64,000 nt of DNA from Epiperipatus broadwayi (taxonomy: Eukaryota > Onychophora > Udeonychophora > Euonychophora > Peripatidae): contig JAQFVV010000012.1 of NCBI GenBank assembly GCA_028023455.1, forward strand, positions 8,716,499 to 8,780,498. Direction: 5' to 3'. Below are positions 1-12,089 of the stretch, piece by piece. The notes beneath the pieces were generated by a model that was given only the letters and a program-made list of their open reading frames with translations, was not told where the DNA came from and searched no databases. The translations under genes were made by a program, and so were the position numbers. Positions within the stretch are counted from its first letter, which is position 1; every line of letters begins with the position of its first letter.

Positions 1-3000
1 AACTTGAATATTTTTAGTAAAACCACCCACAGTGTTTATCAACAAATTTAGATATCTAGTTCCACCACTTTAAATACATTGTGCTCACATAGATTTATCT
101 ATTTATAATTTTTTTATGTGTGTATATATATATAAGCACTCAATAATTTTATATGCTAAATCAAATATCACGATTCCCTATGTAAGGCAGTAGCGACCTC
201 TATTGTTATTCAAAGTCAATTATATGATCATTAATTAATTCATACATAACTGGGGTTTGATTATAATTTCAATTGATTTATGATTTTTTTAATTACATCA
301 CAATTTTTCACACTAATATCGATTCAGATATATTTTACTCTCAACATAATCCAAATTCAAATTCAAATACCACAAAATGTTTTGATTTCTGTATGTGCCT
401 AAAAATCATGTTCTAGCTGTGTTTGTTTGTGGTGAAATAAATTGAAATATATTTTATTATGTGATTATGATTGACCCTTGAAATAGTACTTTAAGATAAG
501 TAAGTATAGAAAAGTTGAAAGGGTGTGCAATGGTTTCATTCACAATTTTTATATTATTAAGTAGTAAAAACTATCAAGTTAGACAAAATATATCATTTGT
601 TATGACAAGGATGTGTTAATCCCATTGCCCAGAGAGTAGGGCACTTCTCTCTGGACCTTTAGTTTACATATTGTATATATATATAATATTAATCTTTGTT
701 TATTTTGATCTTTGTAGAAATTAGGATTCTTCATAGAGAACTATAGCTTTGGAAAGCTGTTCCGATAAAAATTCTGACTGTATATATTTATTAATTTGTC
801 TGCAATTTCTGTCCTTATTAAATTGGATTTATTTTAGCAATCCTAACATTAATGGAAATAATATCTCTTGAATCTATTTTCAATCTCAAAATAACTTAAA
901 ACAAAACTCTCCAGAACTTACTGCATTGTCATCTTTGAAATGTAAATCTTGAATAAAGAATAAGTGCAGTCAAGCCAGGTAAAGCATATCCAGGCTTTGC
1001 CAGTGGCAAGGTAATAGAAGTTTCTAGAAAGCTTTGTTAGCATATAAATACAGCCAAAATTCTATGCTAGCCACTCTTTCCTTTTATTTCAGAAAGTGTT
1101 GATAAACAAATCTACACCTGTCAAAATTTTGAATCATGACTTCTGAGTAGAGGGAAGAAATTTGCTTTCCCGATCTTTTCAAGGTCATCTCCATACCGCT
1201 ATGCTACTATGCCATCACCACTCAAAGACTGCTGTAATTAAATGCTTAATTAATTCTATAAAGATGCCAACCATTATTTTTCCAAACTCTGCATTGCTGC
1301 CCATGTTTTTCCATATTTATTTCTTACGCATATTAAGTACGGCCATCAAGTCATCAAGTAACAGAAGGCAATCCGATCTATGCCACTAATATAAACTCTT
1401 TAAACCCTTCAACTATATAATTTTAATTTATTTAAAGATAAATGTAACTCTCTGTCTATTTAATAATTGGCAATGTATTGTCAATTATCATAATTCTAAT
1501 AAATTAATGACTTTCTTTTTCTTCTATGAAATATAATGCATGAATCTATAAATTTATTCTCTAAATATATTTGCTGGATTTCACATTATCTCTATTTTAT
1601 TATTTTAAATGTGGCAAACTTTTAACTTTATTTATGTTTGATTATATTTGACTTAATATGCTAATAATTCAATCTAGTGAACCGATTGTATTTTAATTAT
1701 CCATCCCGCTATTATGGGATAGTAAATATTTAAATGTAAGTTTTCTTACCAAACTCAAAGTTCACTCGATTAAATAATATTCCTAAATTGTTTTATTTTC
1801 TTGATGGCAGATTATGCGCTGTCATATTTAAGATATCAATTTATTACCATATTAATGCTATTGATTTAGTGAGTTTTGATATTATTTAAAGTAAACTTAA
1901 TGGCCTTACCTCTCTTATAATTAATAATTTGCATATTATGCCATCCTGCATGATAATTTTATTATGTAATTGTCTTCTCATAAAGCATATTAATATTTGT
2001 TTAATGAAGGAAACTACATATTCCCTTTCTTTTATAGTTGGACTTTCTAACTAATATTTAAGGTCATTTGTGTACCTGTAGTGATGGATTAAATTTTGTC
2101 ATATCATTACGCTAGATTTCATTAATTTATGAGGGCTTTAGTTAACACATCAGTGTCATTAAGGACCTGATTCCTATTAGCATTGTTTACACTGATAGCA
2201 TTATGAACTTTGTATATCTTGCTTTGTCAAACTTAAGACCCTGAGGTCCCTCATAATTTCTTATGGCATATCCCAAAATGGAGTTTGGAAGCACTGACTC
2301 CAGGATCATGTTAGATTGTAGTTAAACTCTGCATGGGATAACATCAGAAAATTCAAACCGTGGAATCCCTACCAACCATTTCTTCAGATACCATCCTGTC
2401 ACAAGTACAGGCGAGTTTCTCACATTAATAAATTTGATGAAGTCTCTCATCCTAAAACAGACTTAATGTTTCTAACATTATCATTTAAGTCAGCACCACA
2501 ATTCTTAATTAATATTTTATATTGCCCGATTACTTATCTGTAAGTCGTAATGCTATGATTGCTGCAAAACATCTTTCATTCTTTCTATTAGTTATATGAT
2601 AGAAAAGTCATTTAAAGTTTATTTAAGCTATCTAGCTGCCCTCTCATTAAAACCATCTTCAGTTATGCTAGTAAACAACATTCAATAAATTCTGTCAAAC
2701 CAGAATGATTTGATAAATATGCAAATAATTGTTTTCATTTGAAATGATTGATGAAGTATAATAATTGACTGAGTAAATCTTGTAATATCTATGAATATAT
2801 TTTAATGTACGGTCAAGATCAACTATAATTTGAATATAGTTTTATGTAAATAAAACTCTATTTCATCTATGTTCTTTAAGGTCATTTATTTGTCATTGAG
2901 TTAATCATAGCATTCCAATTATAAATTAATGTTAAAATTGATATCTCTCTGTTAGCATATTAAGCCGCATTACGTTGATTATTCATCTATGTAATTCATG

Positions 3001-4205
3001 TTTGCATATCTTTAATCTATAGGTTCTATTATTACGTATCTATTAGAAAATACAAATCACCACTAATAATTACACGAAACCCAGATTCTATTAATTTATG
3101 ACATATAAATGGATTCACCAGTGTATTTATTAAATTATATAAACATTGTTATTTATTCATTTTCTTGTTAATTATTATTAATAAACTATTAACATTTCAT
3201 AACCAATTATTAGTTAATTGTTTTGTCTCATGTTTTATGCATACACATCGTGAATTAGGTTGCATTTTATATAAGTCAAGATCTATTGATTTTGAGCCAA
3301 TCTATTACATTTATTAAATAATTCACTAGCATCCTGTTAGGAGTTTGAAGCCAAGTAGTTTTATCTTTTCCCTATAGATCTCTTGTTTCTCGGCTGTCTC
3401 TGGGATTGGAATAAATAAATTTCATCCGTTATCATCAGAAATGTTGTTCATTTTAGAGAAAGATTCACAGGGCAGAATCCATGATTGCTTCTGTCTGTTG
3501 AAACAGTGAGATTCGTATTTGAATCTCAAGTTTCACCTTTTACTGTCGTCTCTCACTGACCGGTCTATCCCACCCAAATTTAAACTTTTTGGTATCGAAT
3601 TGTGTGTGTAACAATATTAAAAATATATAAATATATGTAGAATTCAACATAAACACGCACACATTTCGATCTCAAATTAAGCGCAATAAATACGGATAAA
3701 ATAATATAATTTAGATTCCTTTTAGTTAAATAAATTTTGTGTAATAATAATCATTTATTTTGAATTTTATAAAGTTCGTATTTGTTGTTTAGTTTAAATT
3801 TCATTAAATAATAAGTCTAACAAAATCTGATGCAATAATTAATTAAAGTTAAAATAATTTTATTCCCTTTTGTCTTTGAAAATTTAAAAGCATCGGTCAG
3901 TGATAGAAAATAAATTAATTATAGCAAAATTCCAAAAGAATGTAATTAGCGAATGTAAAGAAAAACAAACAATAGCACAGCAAATTTTTTTAATTAAAAC
4001 CAGCAGAGCATTGATTATCCTGAGGGCAAGATAAGTAAAAACCTAAAATATCTCAACAAAAACTTAGAGATCAAGATAAAAAAAGGGAGGCCATCTTAGA
4101 CTTGCTGGAGACTTCCACTTGAATTTTAGCTTTGCTCTCGAGTGGAGCATCTAAAATATCTTAAATAAATTAATACTGCAAGGTATGACTGAGTAAGCAC
4201 CGAAA
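1..4205. other. AT-rich DNA with no gene seen
   Basis: Both strands are full of stops. The one open frame of some length (1162-1389) starts with TTG and shows no domain. A small hairpin, ccagagag/ctctctgg, lies near 629-654. I see no repeat with clear ends. Confidence 0.5.
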
Positions 4206-4283
4206 TTATTCTCCACCGGGAGATGGCCCCCATATGCCGAGCTTCACCTTGCCCATCGTAAAAACACCAAAATGATCTGCTGC
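4206..4283 (-). CDS. Possible 26-codon terminal coding exon of an unknown gene
   Basis: On the minus strand a pyrimidine-rich acceptor (TTGTTTATTTCAG) precedes an open segment reading AADHFGVFTMGKVKLGIWG and then PSPGGE, followed by TAA at 4206. It lies in a GC-richer island and uses balanced codons. I do not recognise the protein and see no companion exon upstream (higher coordinates) in the window. It could also be a chance frame or part of a repeat. Confidence 0.3.
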   Translation of the reverse strand, partial: AADHFGVFTMGKVKLGIWGPSPGGE

Positions 4284-4696
4284 CTGAAATAAACAAGAAA
4301 GCCGCTGCTGTTAAAAATCAATAAAACAACATGCCCAGGACAAGAAAGAAAACTTCTAATTACGAACAATCTGCTATTAAACCAATGGACAAAAACATCT
4401 TATAAAACAGGTACCTGTGTGTGTATTCCAAATTATAGAGTACTCTCGTAATAATAAGCTATAGCTCATCTCCTATTATTTGTATAACTTCTAAATGTTA
4501 AAATTGTAATTTTGAGAAACTAAAATTTGAGAATTCATGTAATCTGTAAATTTCTCGCATAATCTAGCTTACCCTCCCTCTATCACTTCTTAGGTGTGTA
4601 TTTCTTAAATCTACATTTCAATTATAATTATCATTGAAATATTACCTTCTCATAATTATCTTAGTTTTAAAGCTAAATCCATAATCGCTTGAACAG

Positions 4697-4770
4697 TGAA
4701 TGCGTGTCGAATTGTCATTAATATTGCTTTTATAAATAACTTAAATTTCATATAAATCGACACGCATTCA
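4697..4770. repeat. Perfect 14-bp inverted repeat with 46-bp loop
   Basis: TGAATGCGTGTCGA at 4697-4710 pairs with its exact reverse complement at 4757-4770. The arms are GC-richer than the loop. It may be a hairpin or the remnant of a small inverted-repeat element. Confidence 0.55.
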
Positions 4771-5009
4771 AAGAATCAGTTATTGTAATGCAGGGTCTAC
4801 TACTCCGTAATAGCTGGCATACTCGCTGTAATAATTCCCTTTTTAGATATTTTTTTTTATTCTTAAATGTTAATGAATAATTATGTAAATTTCATTTCTT
4901 TGAGAGTCACCAATTTTCTTTCAGTCAACGTTGATAATGTCGAGCCGAGTTTGAAATCTAGTTAAATATTACCACACTCTTTTAGATATTATACATGTGT
5001 TATGTTTTG

Positions 5010-5330
5010 AAGCCCCGATGGCTCATTCCACGCCGTGAATACTCCGGATTCTCTAGGGTTGAATTAACCCCAGTCGTCCTACACAAGCGGACATGATAAT
5101 GTTCCCGTAGGGCTTGACGACCGTCATGCAGCCAGCTGGCAAATTGCGACACGGCCCGCTTGTCCCTGGTTATGCTCATGTGACACCTTACCTCTTTGGG
5201 TCGCGGCAGAGACCAACCCGAAACCCTTATAACTTATTCACGGCATTGCAGTTTCAACGCTGCCATTTTACAACGCCCTTCTAAAGCGTACCACGTGTTC
5301 TTTTATTTAGTTTATTATTCTCTCTATCAC
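5010..5330. other. GC-richer block of unknown origin
   Basis: This stretch is clearly less AT-rich than its surroundings. It contains ccgtgaatactccggattc, a pyrimidine/purine-mixed middle, and on the minus strand a tiny frame MAALKLQCRE followed by a stop. No family or RNA gene is recognised. It may be a dispersed repeat or an old exon/UTR. The AT-rich DNA around it (4284-5009 and 5331-5749) shows only a 14-bp inverted repeat at 4697-4710 and 4757-4770. Confidence 0.3.
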
Positions 5331-5749
5331 TCCGCCTCAGCATTATCTTCGTCATATACTCTCAAATAAATGTTTGCCCTTAGTTGTAAAATAAATATTT
5401 TTATTAAATAAATGTATGTCCGCCGTTACTGATGACTCTTGCAGTGCAAAGTATAAATTCCTTACAGCACGCATTAGAAATACTCACTCGAGAACCCTAG
5501 GTAGCTAGATTACGCCTTCATATAAATAAATGCTCCTAATAAATAAATGTATTTTATATATATAATATTACCAATTATCTGTTGAGACTTTGAATTTAAA
5601 ATATGATTAATAACATTAATAATGTTTTCTTTTATTAAATACGTAAATAAATAATTCTAACTATACGTCTGTAGTTAAGTTTTCATTTATTCGATGCCCA
5701 TTATAGACATTTCCTCGATTATATATGTTAATTAATATTCGTTTGATTG

Positions 5750-6109
5750 TTGGCCAACTCGGAAACAAAACCCATGAATATCGTGCATCTCCTTGACCAC
5801 CGTGCCTAAAGAAGTGTTTACTTATGTCGCATCAGAGGCGTTATTCCGTAGAATGTATTGTGGAACCGATAAACTATGTTCGAACTCAGTATTACCGGTG
5901 GCTTCGCTACTCGATGGTGCTGCTGTTCTGTGTGGTGGTCGAATTCTGCAATATGTTAACGAGATACACGTGTTTGACTGTTACATAGTTAGATTTTTTT
6001 TAGCATTTGGCGCTTTCCAACGTGAGGCTTCGAGTATAAAACCCATAGATACCCTGAGCAAAAATAACGCAGATAAATTTCTTTAGCATTCGTTGCCGAG
6101 TTGGCTAAT
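5750..6109. repeat. 360-bp segment bounded by imperfect 17-bp inverted repeats
   Basis: The sequence ttggccaactcggaaac at 5750-5766 matches gttgccgagttggctaa at 6093-6109 in reverse complement with two mismatches. Inside is a GC-richer open frame of 97 codons on the plus strand (5793-6086, TTG start, so not a normal initiation). It matches no family I recognise, and no flanking duplication is evident. The Merlin insertion duplication begins three bases beyond its right end. It could be a small non-autonomous transposon or a fragment of one. Confidence 0.4.
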
Positions 6110-6119
6110 TGTTTTATAG

Positions 6120-7714
6120 GTAATCCTGACTTTTAGCGTCCCGAACAATTCGCCCTCTATTTTTAAAAAATTGAACTAATTTTTTTTCCACACCTAAAAA
6201 AAAAAGTGTATGTAACTATATCCAAGTGTAAATGCTAATAAAAAAAAAGTTAAAATAAATACTTACATTTACACGCGTATTTTTCACTTATAGCGGTCTT
6301 TGCTGTATATAGAACTGTAAATAAATGACGTATATTAACTCTAAATGTTTTCACATGAAGAATAATAAATAACCAAAAAAAAAACTTACTTTTTTAGGAG
6401 TAGTTGGAAGCCACACAAGCGAGGAAATGCACGAAAAGGTCGTCGCGTGCGTGCATATTTCTGAAACAAAATTCCCGCAGGTAGGATGAGAACAAAGGTC
6501 TGCTCGTCCCAAATTGGTATTTTAGCTTACGCTTTGCTCTCATCCACAGATTTTCAACATTATTGGTGTGTATATCCTCGTCATCCAGGTCAACAAAGTT
6601 GTCTTGATGGATGACGACAGAGTGGAGATAGACATCATTGGAAAGACCGCTAATATTGTTATACGCAGGCCATCCGTCACTGATAATATGCGTTCCGGGA
6701 AAAATGTGTTGCTGGATCAGTGGTTCCAGGGTGGCAGCCGATCTGTCTGCGACTTCAGATAGGAAACATTTTTTTGAGTCTCTTTCTATTCCACCGAACT
6801 GAAGGCCCCTCGGTTGTATTTCCGATGGAAGAAATACGACTCGTCGATTTCGACTATCTGTGGTTTGCCATTGGCATCAAATCCGCCGAGAAGTGCTGTA
6901 TTTCTGTCGAAATATGTAGCACATTCTTCCCGGCAAAAATTACACCAATCTATGATCACTCGTTCGCTGACCTCCGTCTCGCGAACGTTCATCCAAACAG
7001 GCACATTATATGACCAGCAAAATGCTATGTGAACAATGGTGTTCAAACCCAGATGGCTGCGTGAAAAAAATGAGCCACTTCGTACTGCTGTACGTTGTTT
7101 GCACATTTTGCATTGCCATCTGACACCATCTATGCCAGCTGAATATTTTACCAGCGAACATTCAATGTTGCAACGCAGACAGAGCATGCTGTTCTTTAGC
7201 AGACACCTCCTGGCCAGCCACTTCAGGGTCAATTCCACAGTTTGAAATTGTTCTATGAGACGGCGAGTATTCCAACTTTCTGCCAGAACTTCTGAAACAG
7301 ACATAATTTCATTTGGCAGGACTATGGTTGTGAGAGCCACTGTAGCTGCCATTTTTTAGAAGGACAGAATTCCACGTGGTATAATTTGTCTCGTGTCACA
7401 AATGACATATGACCAAATTGCGTGAGTCTAAATACAGCCTAAAAAGTAAGTTTTTTTTTGGTTATTTATTATTCTTTATGTGAAAACATTTAGAGTTAAT
7501 ATACGTCATTTATTTACAGTTCTATATACAGCAAAGACCGCTATAAGTGAAAAATACGCATGTAAATGTAAGTATTTATTTTAACTTTTTTTTTATTAGC
7601 ATTTACACTTGGATATAGTTACATACACTTTTTTTTTAGGTGTGAAAAAGTAGTTAGTTCAGTTTTTTAAAAATAGAGGGCGAATTGTTCGGGACGCTAA
7701 AAGTCAGGATTACC
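6120..7714 (-). mobile_element. Merlin-superfamily DNA transposon with long terminal inverted repeats
   Basis: A 1595-bp element bounded by inverted repeats starting GGTAATCCTGACTTTTAGCG. The repeats extend about 278 bases on each side (6120-6397 and 7438-7714) with few mismatches. It is flanked by a perfect 8-bp duplication, gttttata (6112-6119 and 7715-7722). The single gene is an IS1016/ISXO2-type transposase. An 8-bp duplication, GG-starting ends and this transposase type together define Merlin. The inverted repeats take up a third of the element, which is long as I know the family. The only obvious lesion is one frameshift in the transposase. Confidence 0.93.
6394..7352 (-). pseudogene. 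Merlin (IS1016/ISXO2-like) DDE transposase, one frameshift
   Basis: This enzyme would cut and join the transposon ends. The frame from ATG 7352 to 6786 (188 residues) has an N-terminal helical region, a zinc ribbon with Cys 58, 61, 81 and 84, then VEIDES with the first catalytic Asp at 170 and the conserved HRKYNRG. The frame breaks just after NRGAF, near 6795. The next frame continues at once with FGGIER and runs to TAA at 6394. It contains HIISDGWPAY (second Asp) and NNVENLW (catalytic Glu), then the usual YLREFCFR end. The net shift is one base (or two), perhaps within a small deletion of the expected Gly/Trp-Val stretch. The stop sits at the inner edge of the left inverted repeat. All three catalytic residues survive. 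Confidence 0.92.
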
Positions 7715-7722
7715 GTTTTATA

Positions 7723-8078
7723 TATATAAGAGTTTGTTTTGGATAAAAATAAAAATAATAAAAATAAATCGAGTGAAATAATATGGGTCGAGTGAATGAA
7801 AGGACAGCAGGCGTAATAACAAATTTAAGGAAAGCAGGGATGTGTGTGTAATGTAAGAAGGAACGAAATACTCGGATCTAATGAAATATCTTTTTATATA
7901 TATAATAATAATCAGTAGCTAAATGAGACAGCAGAAGCTTATTATGTTTTTAACAATAAAGTTTAGTAAAGTAAAAATATATATGTCATAGACAGCAGTG
8001 ACTTATACGCGTTACTAATAGTTAGTTATAATATATATGTTAAGTATATTAAGGGCAGCAATGTAGAATAGAGATAGG
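7723..8078. other. AT-rich flank between the Merlin element and the gap
   Basis: Purine-rich, AT-rich sequence with TATATA stretches. No coding potential or transposon ends were seen. Confidence 0.4.
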
Positions 8079-8578
8079 NNNNNNNNNNNNNNNNNNNNNN
8101 NNNNNNNNNNNNNNNNNNNNNNNNNNNNNNNNNNNNNNNNNNNNNNNNNNNNNNNNNNNNNNNNNNNNNNNNNNNNNNNNNNNNNNNNNNNNNNNNNNNN
8201 NNNNNNNNNNNNNNNNNNNNNNNNNNNNNNNNNNNNNNNNNNNNNNNNNNNNNNNNNNNNNNNNNNNNNNNNNNNNNNNNNNNNNNNNNNNNNNNNNNNN
8301 NNNNNNNNNNNNNNNNNNNNNNNNNNNNNNNNNNNNNNNNNNNNNNNNNNNNNNNNNNNNNNNNNNNNNNNNNNNNNNNNNNNNNNNNNNNNNNNNNNNN
8401 NNNNNNNNNNNNNNNNNNNNNNNNNNNNNNNNNNNNNNNNNNNNNNNNNNNNNNNNNNNNNNNNNNNNNNNNNNNNNNNNNNNNNNNNNNNNNNNNNNNN
8501 NNNNNNNNNNNNNNNNNNNNNNNNNNNNNNNNNNNNNNNNNNNNNNNNNNNNNNNNNNNNNNNNNNNNNNNNNNNNNN
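8079..8578. other. Assembly gap of exactly 500 N
   Basis: The round length suggests a placeholder for a gap of unknown size. It falls at the left edge of a nested palindromic repeat, which often breaks assembly. Confidence 0.97.
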
Positions 8579-9445
8579 TAAAGTAATATATATATATATA
8601 TATATTAAAGCATAACCTTAAGATCATGCCCTGAAAAATAATAGTAGGGACCTCTACAAATCTTAGCACAATATACATTTTTTTAATGTGTCAAAGCATC
8701 GGCTGGGAAGTGAACTTCAGGACAATTGCTTGTAAGGCAGCTGTGCTAACCACTCTTATTCTTATCTTCAACCTAATTTTTAAATACTGTATATAGAAGA
8801 ATCTAAAGCATTTTGATTTGAGAGCATAAAGCTGTTAAATACCTCACTTGATTAAGTCCACAATTTTTATAATACATTAACATTTGTGATATCTTTCGAT
8901 TTACAATGAGTCAGTGTTGAGATATTATGCTTAGAAAGTCTTTTAAGATAATATAAAGTTGTAATAATTAAATTTGTAAAGTGCATACTCATTATACTTA
9001 TTGCGTAAAGTAATATATATTAAGGCTATAACCTTAAGACCATGCGCCTAAAAAACAACAGTAGGAACCTCTACAAATCTTAACACAAGATTTATTTAAA
9101 AGACTATATTATCTTAAAAGATATCTATGCATAAGATCTCAACACCAACTCATTGTAAATTGAAAGATTTCACGAATGTTAATGTGTTACAGAAATTGTG
9201 GACTTTATCAGTGAGGTATTTAATAGCCTTATGCTCTCAAATCAAAATGCTTTAGATTCTCCTATATATTTAAAAAGTAGGTTGAAGATAACAGTGGCTA
9301 CTCTTGTCTTTTAAATAAATCTTGTGTTAAGATTTGTAGAGGTCCCTATTGTCGTTTTTCAGGTGCATGGTCTTAAGGTTATAGCCTTAATATATATTAC
9401 TTTACTACCGATTATGCGCTTTACAAATTTAATTATTACAACTTT
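8579..9445. repeat. Nested palindromic MITE complex
   Basis: A 100-base module (taaccttaagaccatgc, then cctctacaaatctta) occurs at 8579-8672 and 9006-9105 on the plus strand and inverted at 9307-9405. A second module of about 190 bases occurs at 8755-8952 and inverted at 9105-9292. The stretch 9006-9405 therefore looks like one 400-bp MITE with 100-bp terminal inverted repeats. A third module (8955-9005) is repeated inverted at 9406-9445. The left copy is cut by the gap and carries a SINE. Confidence 0.8.
8686..8760 (-). repeat. tRNA-derived SINE head (degenerate)
   Basis: In reverse complement it reads as a tRNA-like promoter: an A-box-like region, the loop TGCCTTACAAGCA, and a damaged B box. 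It ends in ttgacaca followed by A-rich sequence on that strand. It shares its order with the copies at 11106, 32929 and 34887 and is inserted in the palindromic repeat. Confidence 0.65.
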
Positions 9446-11105
9446 TTTTAGTTATTGAAAAATAAATAATTTGACTTAAAGAAAAAAAGAGTGTAAATAG
9501 AAAAAAAAAAACTAACTAACTTATTATTATTATTTTAAACTCTAATAATTACTTTCTTGTTGAAATGTCTTATTTTATCAATCTACCATTAAATATTTTT
9601 TAGACTTTGAAAAAATAAATTATCTGAAAAACGTACTTATTATAAAAACATTTAGCTAAATATTAAAACGAATAATGAAGCAACGATTAGGAAAAAAACT
9701 AATAAGCTTATTATTGATTTTTTTATTATTAGAAATAGTGTATTCAAATTGGAATCCACTGTTTGAGAGGATAATTTTCAAATTAATAATTTAAAATTAA
9801 AATATTAAATTTTATATTAGATAAATTGTTATTAGAATTATATTAAAACAGCCGAATACATATAAAAAAACTAACAACAAATAAGATTGTTTACTTTCAT
9901 ATTTTTTAACAGTCTGCTTATAGATAGCCATTCATTGCTGGTCAGAAAATGAGTATCTACATTTGAAAGCAGTATTTTTTAAATCTTTAGAATCATTTCT
10001 CAAAGCATAATCAAGAAAGTATCTTTTACTTATAATACAGTCTTTGGTTATTTGTGAAAAGTTAGAATAAATCAAAAACAAGTTGAATTAATGTAATCTT
10101 TTAAATAGAGTACTTGAAACATTTTTGTTGTTGCTGCTGTTCATTGTATTACATATGAAAACTAGTCATTCTACAAGATAATCTATTTAAAATCAAATAA
10201 TTCTAGTAAACTATCTAGAGTGCCCCCAATATTCCATACAAAAATAGCAATTTTAATTCTAAGCACTAAACACAGTTGACTTAATTTTAATGTGTCAATA
10301 ATTTATGGTTTTTTAAAATATAAAATAATCTAATTTCATATGACTAAACAAACAATAAGTCAGAAACATTATTTAAACCTGTATATTAGATATGCTTCTC
10401 TGCTTCAAATCAAATATTTTAATAAGCTGTCTAGAGTGCCACCAATTTCCCAAGAAAATACAACTATAATTATAGCTTATATTCACATCATAAAGACATC
10501 CTAATTACTTTTGAAGTTAAACCAATGCAATGAATTTCTATAAATCAACTAATTTTATTTTGATTATCAATGTTTTAAAATGAATCACTCAGTTTGAAAT
10601 GTTAATATAAGATTTTTGTATTTGTATGAGAGATTTCTGACATTCTAGACAGTTGATTCAAATACGTATATTCTGTAGAGTGAATTGGTCAATGTTTTCA
10701 CGTGATATAATGACAAATGAAGAAAATTTTAAGCATTATGATTGGAAGGTTGCAACAATTCAATTTGTTCATGTATATTTGTAAATGCTATTAATTAGTT
10801 AATTATATCAATAAATAAACTTTTTATAAGAAGAAAAAAGTCTTAAAACTTATGAAGAAAATTTGTTTTTTCTTTTGATCAACATTGTACTGATGAGCAG
10901 AATAAGTGAATGGTTTATATTGGAAAAATAATGTTTCAGTAATATTTGCATGTTTAAACTCACCGTTTTGTTCAGTGACAGAATGGCATTTCCTGGAACT
11001 GAATATATTTAAGTCATGGCCTGAAGCCCTAGAGCTATAAAGACATTTGATTTTTTTATTCAGTTGTTTGTGATTGTTGTACCTACAAATATTTCAAGGA
11101 TTTGT
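9446..11105. other. AT-rich DNA, with one decayed direct repeat
   Basis: No gene or intact transposon. A direct repeat of about 90 bases sharing the core ctagagtgcc occurs at about 10189-10280 and 10408-10500. Confidence 0.45.
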
Positions 11106-11213
11106 CAAGCATTGGTGGTAAAGAAGTCAGTGACAGCCGCTTTACAAACAGTTGTCCCGGGTTAGCGGGTTCGCTTTCCGGCTGACGCTATGACACATGA
11201 GAAAAAAAAATAT
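11106..11213 (+). repeat. tRNA-derived SINE
   Basis: It begins caagcattggtggtaaagaa, has a GCTTTACAAACAG anticodon-arm-like segment, then ccgggttagcgggttcgctttccgg-type B-box sequence (GGTTCGCTTTCC), and ends in tgacacatgag plus an A-run. The anticodon-loop position reads TAC, as in valine tRNA. The arms no longer pair well, so it is not a working tRNA. Confidence 0.75.
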
Positions 11214-12081
11214 TTAAAGGATTAAATATTTCAAGGAATAAATCCAGCGATGATTAATAATTTTTTTAAAATTTCTGGTCATTCTTCAAGAATTGTTTAA
11301 TTAAAACAATCTGAAAGATAATTAGTAGCCAAAATGTATAAATGAAACAATTTTAAAAAATGAATCAGTAATTCTTCAAGATATTATATTTATGTAAGAG
11401 TTAAAAAGTTATTTTTAAAGACAATATAAAAACTAAAGGTTTTACGTTTTATGACCCAAGATAATATGACATGTATTTATAAACATGCATTTGTTAATAT
11501 TATAGTAACAGAAAACAAATACTATAAATATTGTAAAGTGTAATAGGGTATTTTTATGTGAAAGTTGGAAGAGTAGGTAACATAGGAATTATAAACTGTT
11601 GATCTAGGTATCCTGAAACTTAATTTTAGCAGTATTTCATGACTAAATGAAATCAAATATCAGCTTTAAGGCTTCTAGTTGTTTGCCCTTTAACTTAAAA
11701 GATGTATGTTAAAATATTAAAAACCATTTCTATTCATAGTAAGAGTCTTATGAACCACAGAATAATATATGATCATCTGGTGGCAATTTTCTATTTACTG
11801 CCATTCCAATAACGTAGTTTATTTTAATATATAGATATATATAATATTTGTAGCATTTTAAACACAGATTCACTTTTAATACATCAAATCTATGGATTTG
11901 ATTGTATTAAAATTAACGTTGAAATTTAAAATTGTATGAATTTGCTTAAATGTTTAAAAATAATAGCATTGTTACGTCATTGTAACTACATCCAGGGCCA
12001 CTTGAATGAGATAATGTGTCATTGAAAGCTATTTGCATTTTTCTTCTGAATTTGGTTATTTGTAAAAGTAAAAACAAGATG
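11214..12081. other. AT-rich DNA with nothing recognised
   Basis: No open frame of interest, no inverted repeat with clear flanks and no RNA gene were seen. Confidence 0.4.
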
Positions 12082-12089
12082 ATTTAGAT

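Noticed and set aside
4206-4330. Spliceosomal or 5S RNA gene in the GC-richer patch
   Set aside because: I compared it mentally with U1, U5 and 5S signatures; none of the conserved elements (Sm site, internal control boxes) fits.
7036-7245. Plus-strand frames overlapping 6568-7245
   Set aside because: Antisense shadows of the Merlin transposase.
8049-8678. Long open frame on the minus strand
   Set aside because: It exists only because the 500-N gap contains no stops.
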